From NCBI RefSeq assembly GCF_018918005.1, contig NZ_JAHLPR010000055.1:1-35920 (forward strand): a stretch of DNA of 35,920 bases. The letters are read 5' to 3'. The stretch's first letter is position 1. Each line of letters opens with the position of its first letter. This DNA is from Paenibacillus sp. MSJ-34 (GTDB lineage: Bacteria; Bacillota; Bacilli; Paenibacillales; Paenibacillaceae). Below, in pieces: positions 33,191 through 35,920 of the stretch. Below the pieces are notes generated by a model, which worked only from the letters and a program-made list of their open reading frames with translations, did not search any database and was not told the DNA's origin. The position numbers and the translations under genes were made by a program.

Positions 33191-33802
33191 TTACGCCTGT
33201 TTCGTTTCTTTCGACAACTGTTGCCCCAAGCTTCCTCCCGGGTGGTACAAGTAGAAGTCTTCTTTGGAAAAGCCCTTCATCCGGCACAGCACGACAGCCA
33301 ATGCGTCCCCGATCGCAAGCTGCAGCAAAGCGCTGGTCGTGGGAGCCAGGCCGAGATGGTCGGCTTCTTGCCGGTAATGATACGTTAAGGCGACATCGCT
33401 TCGCCGGCCAAGCGTGGAGTCGGCGTTCTTCGTAATCGCAATCCGCGCCGCCCCGATTTTTTCGACAATCGGCAGCAGATTCAACACTTCTTGCGTCTCC
33501 CCGCTATTCGACAGCAGGATCACGACATCCCGCTTGTCGATCATCCCGCTGTCTCCATGCACCGCCTCCGCCGAATGCACAAAAAAGGACGGCGTCCCCG
33601 TGCTGGATAAAGAAGCGGCGATTTTCTTGCCGATATGCCCCGATTTCCCGATCCCGGTCACGACGACTTTCCCTTGGCATGCGGCAATCAGGTCGATGGC
33701 CTTTTCGTATTCTTCTCCGATATGTTGGCTGATGCTCAGTAGAGCGTCCGCTTCGTTGCTGAGCGCCTCTTTGACGAAATTTCTCACCGTTTCGTTAGCC
33801 AT
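33191..33802 (-). CDS. SIS-domain D-arabinose-5-phosphate isomerase (KpsF/KdsD type without CBS domains)
   Basis: The 203-residue protein matches the SIS half of KdsD/KpsF/GutQ, including GIGKSGHIGKKIAASLSSTG, HSAEAVHGD, LSNSGETQEV, LAPTTSALLQLAIGDALAV and the terminal HPGGSLG. K53, H82, E105, E146 and H187 fall at the spacing of the E. coli KdsD active-site residues K59, H88, E111, E152 and H193. The CBS pair that normally follows is absent, as in the known single-domain isomerase of E. coli CFT073. The reaction is D-ribulose 5-phosphate to and from D-arabinose 5-phosphate. No KDO or capsule genes are nearby, so here it probably runs toward ribulose 5-phosphate for catabolism. The ATG at 33802 has AAAGGTG nine bases upstream. 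Two operators of the second LacI family lie in front. Confidence 0.85.
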   Translation of the reverse strand: MANETVRNFVKEALSNEADALLSISQHIGEEYEKAIDLIAACQGKVVVTGIGKSGHIGKKIAASLSSTGTPSFFVHSAEAVHGDSGMIDKRDVVILLSNSGETQEVLNLLPIVEKIGAARIAITKNADSTLGRRSDVALTYHYRQEADHLGLAPTTSALLQLAIGDALAVVLCRMKGFSKEDFYLYHPGGSLGQQLSKETKQA

Positions 33803-33825
33803 GCATTTCCACACCTTTCACATAA

Positions 33826-33839
33826 GTTAACGTTTACAT
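33826..33839. promoter_or_regulatory. operator A of the second LacI family
   Basis: GTTAACGTTTACAT, 23 bases upstream of the isomerase start codon. It matches the TGTAAACGTTAAC-type sites (as read on the minus strand) of RbsR/CcpA-like LacI proteins, and sites B, C and D in this window. Confidence 0.7.
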
Positions 33840-33891
33840 ATAAATAAATAAAATCCCGAAAAACTAGTACTCTATTAACACTAAATTTATA

Positions 33892-33908
33892 GGTTAACGT
33901 TTACACAT
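33892..33908. promoter_or_regulatory. operator B of the second LacI family
   Basis: GGTTAACGTTTACACAT lies between the LacI gene end and the isomerase start. It is 66 bases from site A, a distance that could allow looping or define the isomerase promoter. The intervening bases are A+T-rich. Confidence 0.7.
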
Positions 33909-33946
33909 GAAGCAAAAAACTTATCCGTCGGCAGAAAGACCTCTTC

Positions 33947-34936
33947 CTACTTCCGGATCAATTGCGGATAAAACATCCGATTTTCATAATCGGTTCTTTT
34001 GAGCTTCAACCGTTTCAGCACTTGCTCTCCCGCCGCGTCTCCGATCTCGTACGGGTTCTGCCGAATGACCGACAGCTTATGCCGGAACAACGCGGAAAAC
34101 TCCAAGTCGCCGAAAGAGACGACTTCCACATGATCCGTCGGAATGCCCATTTCATGAAGGCCCAAGTACAACCCATAAGTCATTTCGTTATTCGCGGAAA
34201 AGACCGCCGTCGGCTCCGGAGACAGCTTCATTAAATGTCGAATCGCCGCCACTCCCGATTGTTTCGTGTAATCGCCGCTATAGACGTAGCGCTCGTCAAG
34301 CGTAAGCCCGGATGCGGCAAACGCGTCGTTCACGCCTGCAAACCGTTCTTTGGCCGTAACGACGGACTTGGGTCCGTTGATGACGCCGATCCGGCGGTGG
34401 CCTCTCTCCAGCAGCAACGCAACCGCCTCGGCCGACACGGAACGGTTATCCTCCGCGATGACGTCGAATTTTAACCCTTCCAACCTTCTATCGATCAAAA
34501 TCACATGAATCCCCAACGAATCTACCATCTTTAATTTCTCGCGGTTTTTCCCCGTACCTGCTATAATTAAAGCTTCGACTCTTTTTTCCATCAAAAAATC
34601 GAGCGATTCGCTCTCCTTGCCGGCATCCTCTTCCGAATCCATCAATAACAAATGATAGCCCTCGCTCATCAATTTCCGCTGAATTTGTCTCGCAATCGAC
34701 ATAAAATACGGGTTCGTCATATCCGGCAAAATAATGCCCACCGTCCGCGTCTTCTTCTGCTTCAAGCTTCGGGCGATCAAGTTAGGCTGATAGTTCAGCT
34801 TTTGAATCGTTTCGAGCACGTTCTCGCGCGCCTGTTCGCTCACATATCCTGTATTGTTTAAAACACGCGATACCGTCGCCGTAGACACGCCGGATTGCTT
34901 CGCGATGTCCTTTACTGTCAACTTTTTCAAAACCAT
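33947..34936 (-). CDS. LacI-family regulator of the pentose kinase/isomerase genes
   Basis: The 330-residue protein has a LacI helix-turn-helix and hinge (LTVKDIAKQSGVSTATVSRVL, KLNYQPNLIARSLKQ) and a sugar-binding effector domain with GIILPDMTNPYFMSIARQI, IDRRLEG and VVSFGDLEFSALF. It resembles RbsR-type repressors. The ATG at 34936 follows AGAGGA with short spacing; an upstream in-frame TTG at 34948 has no ribosome site. GTTAACGTTTACA-type operators stand upstream of it and upstream of the isomerase gene just downstream, so it probably represses both. The effector may be D-arabinose, D-ribose or their phosphate. Confidence 0.9.
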   Translation of the reverse strand: MVLKKLTVKDIAKQSGVSTATVSRVLNNTGYVSEQARENVLETIQKLNYQPNLIARSLKQKKTRTVGIILPDMTNPYFMSIARQIQRKLMSEGYHLLLMDSEEDAGKESESLDFLMEKRVEALIIAGTGKNREKLKMVDSLGIHVILIDRRLEGLKFDVIAEDNRSVSAEAVALLLERGHRRIGVINGPKSVVTAKERFAGVNDAFAASGLTLDERYVYSGDYTKQSGVAAIRHLMKLSPEPTAVFSANNEMTYGLYLGLHEMGIPTDHVEVVSFGDLEFSALFRHKLSVIRQNPYEIGDAAGEQVLKRLKLKRTDYENRMFYPQLIRK

Positions 34937-35118
34937 CGATCCTCTCAACGTGAAAAGTCGTCCTGTCGTCTCATCTTATCCCAAAATTATAAACTTTTCC
35001 CCGCCAGAATTCCAGTTCACAGCAACGAACGTCGCTTTCTCATCTAACGTCTCCTGAATGATACCGGACCGCTTTAAGGCGGATAACCCGACGCTGTCAT
35101 CGGACTCACCTCCTTATA

Positions 35119-35135
35119 GGTTATCGTTTACACAT
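35119..35135. promoter_or_regulatory. operator C of the second LacI family
   Basis: GGTTATCGTTTACACAT, one base different from site B, lies about 183 bases upstream of the LacI start. It is between the degraded enzyme gene and the regulator gene, and may control the regulator. Confidence 0.65.
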
Positions 35136-35161
35136 ACAGAATGAAGATGCCGCTTGTAACA

Positions 35162-35335
35162 TCATGGTGCTTCGAATGAAAGTTTCAGGCCGTATCGCTG
35201 CCGCAGCATCTGACCGTAACGGTCTTTAATGCAAAGATATGCTTCGGCGGCTGCCCCGTTGCCCCAGTCGTAATCGTAAATCATCCCATGCCGCCGCCTT
35301 CCGCATCCGTCGCTCTATACGTTCTTGCCGCTCAT
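35162..35335 (-). pseudogene. deletion remnant of a second copy of the unclassified enzyme gene
   Basis: The start (ATG AGC at 35335, with the same leader text) is followed after five codons by a stop. Sequence equivalent to the last 55 or so codons of the intact gene at 29254-31299 then follows: GCGACGGATGCGGAAGG matches GATNPEG, and YDWGNGAAAEAYL with RYGQMLRQRYG matches YDWGNGAAAEAYL and RYGDMLRERYG. About 620 codons are missing and a small insertion breaks the frame near IYDYDWG. The upstream promoter is conserved. This shows that a paralogue once lay directly beside the kinase/isomerase regulator. Confidence 0.85.
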
Positions 35336-35478
35336 CGGACATCAACCTCTCTTCCGTACATTGTTATCAAGATGCGACGCGGGTTAGGGACTTTTCATCC
35401 CCACATTTCCCCGGCACCGCGGGACGCGAGCAAGGCGGCTACGAAAACGCTGGTGCATAAAGCGCAGTATCTTACGTA

Positions 35479-35494
35479 TGTTATCGTTTACACA
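35479..35494. promoter_or_regulatory. operator D of the second LacI family, before the remnant
   Basis: TGTTATCGTTTACACA lies directly downstream of the -10 of the remnant's promoter. It occupies the place taken in the intact copy by the ACTTTACCGGTAAAGT operator at 31394-31415. Confidence 0.7.
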
Positions 35495-35496
35495 AA

Positions 35497-35525
35497 AATA
35501 TAACAAAGAACATGGGAGGAAGCAA
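35497..35525 (-). promoter_or_regulatory. conserved promoter of the degraded enzyme gene
   Basis: On the minus strand TTGCTT (35525-35520), 17 bases, TATATT (35502-35497), identical in boxes and spacing to 31428-31456. Flanking text (AAGCAATATCCAATTT on the plus strand) is also shared. Confidence 0.65.
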
Positions 35526-35767
35526 TATCCAATTTTGCGGAATCGCCTCGTCGCTTGTCGCAGTGGAAACTTGTTAATCCGGCACTACCTAGCACAGGTA
35601 GATCAACCAACTATGAAGCAGGCTCAGTCGAGTTTGTTCGAAATTTCATACATAAACTCGCGATTGGAGCCCTGATCCTGCTAATGTATGCGAAAAATCG
35701 TACACAATATGCGGCGCATGCATCGAATCGACTCACGTCCAAACTATCCGCAATGAATCAGCGGTAA

Positions 35768-35788
35768 GAAAAACGCCTGACGGCGTCC
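35768..35788 (-). terminator. minus-strand terminator near the right edge
   Basis: On the minus strand ACGCC-gtca-GGCGT is followed by TTTTCTT. It would end a transcript entering from the right. Confidence 0.6.
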
Positions 35789-35820
35789 TTTAAGTTCGTG
35801 CATCTCCGTTCATACGTACC

Positions 35821-35872
35821 AAAGTAAGCTGGGGTATGGGGATCTTCTTCCCCTGTCCCCAGTCTACTTTTT
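35821..35872 (+). terminator. plus-strand terminator near the right edge
   Basis: AAAGTA-ag-CTGGGG pairs with CCCCAG-tc-TACTTT, with an inner GGGG/CCCC, followed by a T-run ending at 35872. No convincing plus-strand gene precedes it. Confidence 0.65.
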
Positions 35873-35920
35873 CACATCATTTATCCTGTATTCATAGCCA
35901 TGAACTCCTTTGTAATAATC

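Larger units (their letters stand above)
35526..35920. other. right-edge stretch without a supported gene
   Basis: Short frames occur on the plus strand (for example TTG at 35555 to 35767, 70 codons, with a hydrophobic middle HKLAIGALILLMY) but have no ribosome site or recognised motif. Two terminator hairpins, listed separately, point one each way, implying genes beyond the right edge or lost genes here. Confidence 0.4.

Noticed and set aside
1-35920. Insertion sequences, tRNA or rRNA genes
   Set aside because: No transposase motifs, terminal repeats with target duplications, or RNA gene signatures were seen.

Overview
The window looks like chromosomal DNA of a Paenibacillus-type Firmicute. 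The evidence is AGGAGG ribosome sites, GTG/TTG starts, an S-layer-homology (SLH) anchored secreted enzyme, YesM/YesN-type sensor and regulator beside a sugar ABC importer that lacks its own ATPase, an LtaS-type lipoteichoic acid synthase, and LacI-family regulators beside sugar genes. This is inferred from gene content and style; no marker gene is present.

Region 1 (1-3750) is visibly A+T-rich compared with the rest and looks acquired. It holds the tail of an unidentified gene, a probable PD-(D/E)XK nuclease, an MvaI/BcnI-family restriction endonuclease, an open but startless coding remnant, a small protein gene whose ribosome site can be hidden in a hairpin, and two diverged copies of a structured RNA, each ending in a terminator hairpin.

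Region 2 (3770-12310) is ordinary accessory DNA. It encodes a large SLH-anchored protein with two tandem purple-acid-phosphatase-like domains, a lipoprotein, a DJ-1/PfpI protein with an extra C-terminal domain, two small membrane proteins (DUF2306 and DUF420 types), an AAC(3)-type acetyltransferase and a cupin.

Region 3 (12450-18110) concerns the cell envelope. An LtaS-like polymerase gene is divergent from a tight operon: polyprenyl-phosphate phosphoribosyltransferase (like mycobacterial Rv3806c), HAD phosphatase, two SMR-type half-flippases, and a polytopic membrane protein that may be a GT-C glycosyltransferase. Together these could make, flip and use a polyprenyl-phosphate pentofuranose donor.

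Region 4 (18580-35340) is a carbohydrate-utilisation locus. On the minus strand run GH172/DUF2961, histidine kinase, AraC-type response regulator, solute-binding lipoprotein and two permeases. A LacI regulator (plus strand) has matching operators at its own gene, the GH172 gene and a second minus-strand operon (an unclassified alpha/alpha-barrel-like enzyme plus a DUF4185/GH183-type lipoprotein). A second LacI regulator with a different operator (GTTAACGTTTACA-like, four copies) flanks a SIS-only arabinose-5-phosphate isomerase and a ribokinase-family kinase. Beside it lies a deletion remnant of a second copy of the unclassified enzyme. Read together, the families match degradation of a D-arabinofuranose polymer: extracellular endo-cleavage, import, exo-cleavage, phosphorylation to D-arabinose 5-phosphate and isomerisation to D-ribulose 5-phosphate. 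This is the most interesting hypothesis in the window, and the substrate is inferred.

The convergent gap 27739-28126 also contains four helically phased, near-identical 19-bp palindromes of unknown purpose.
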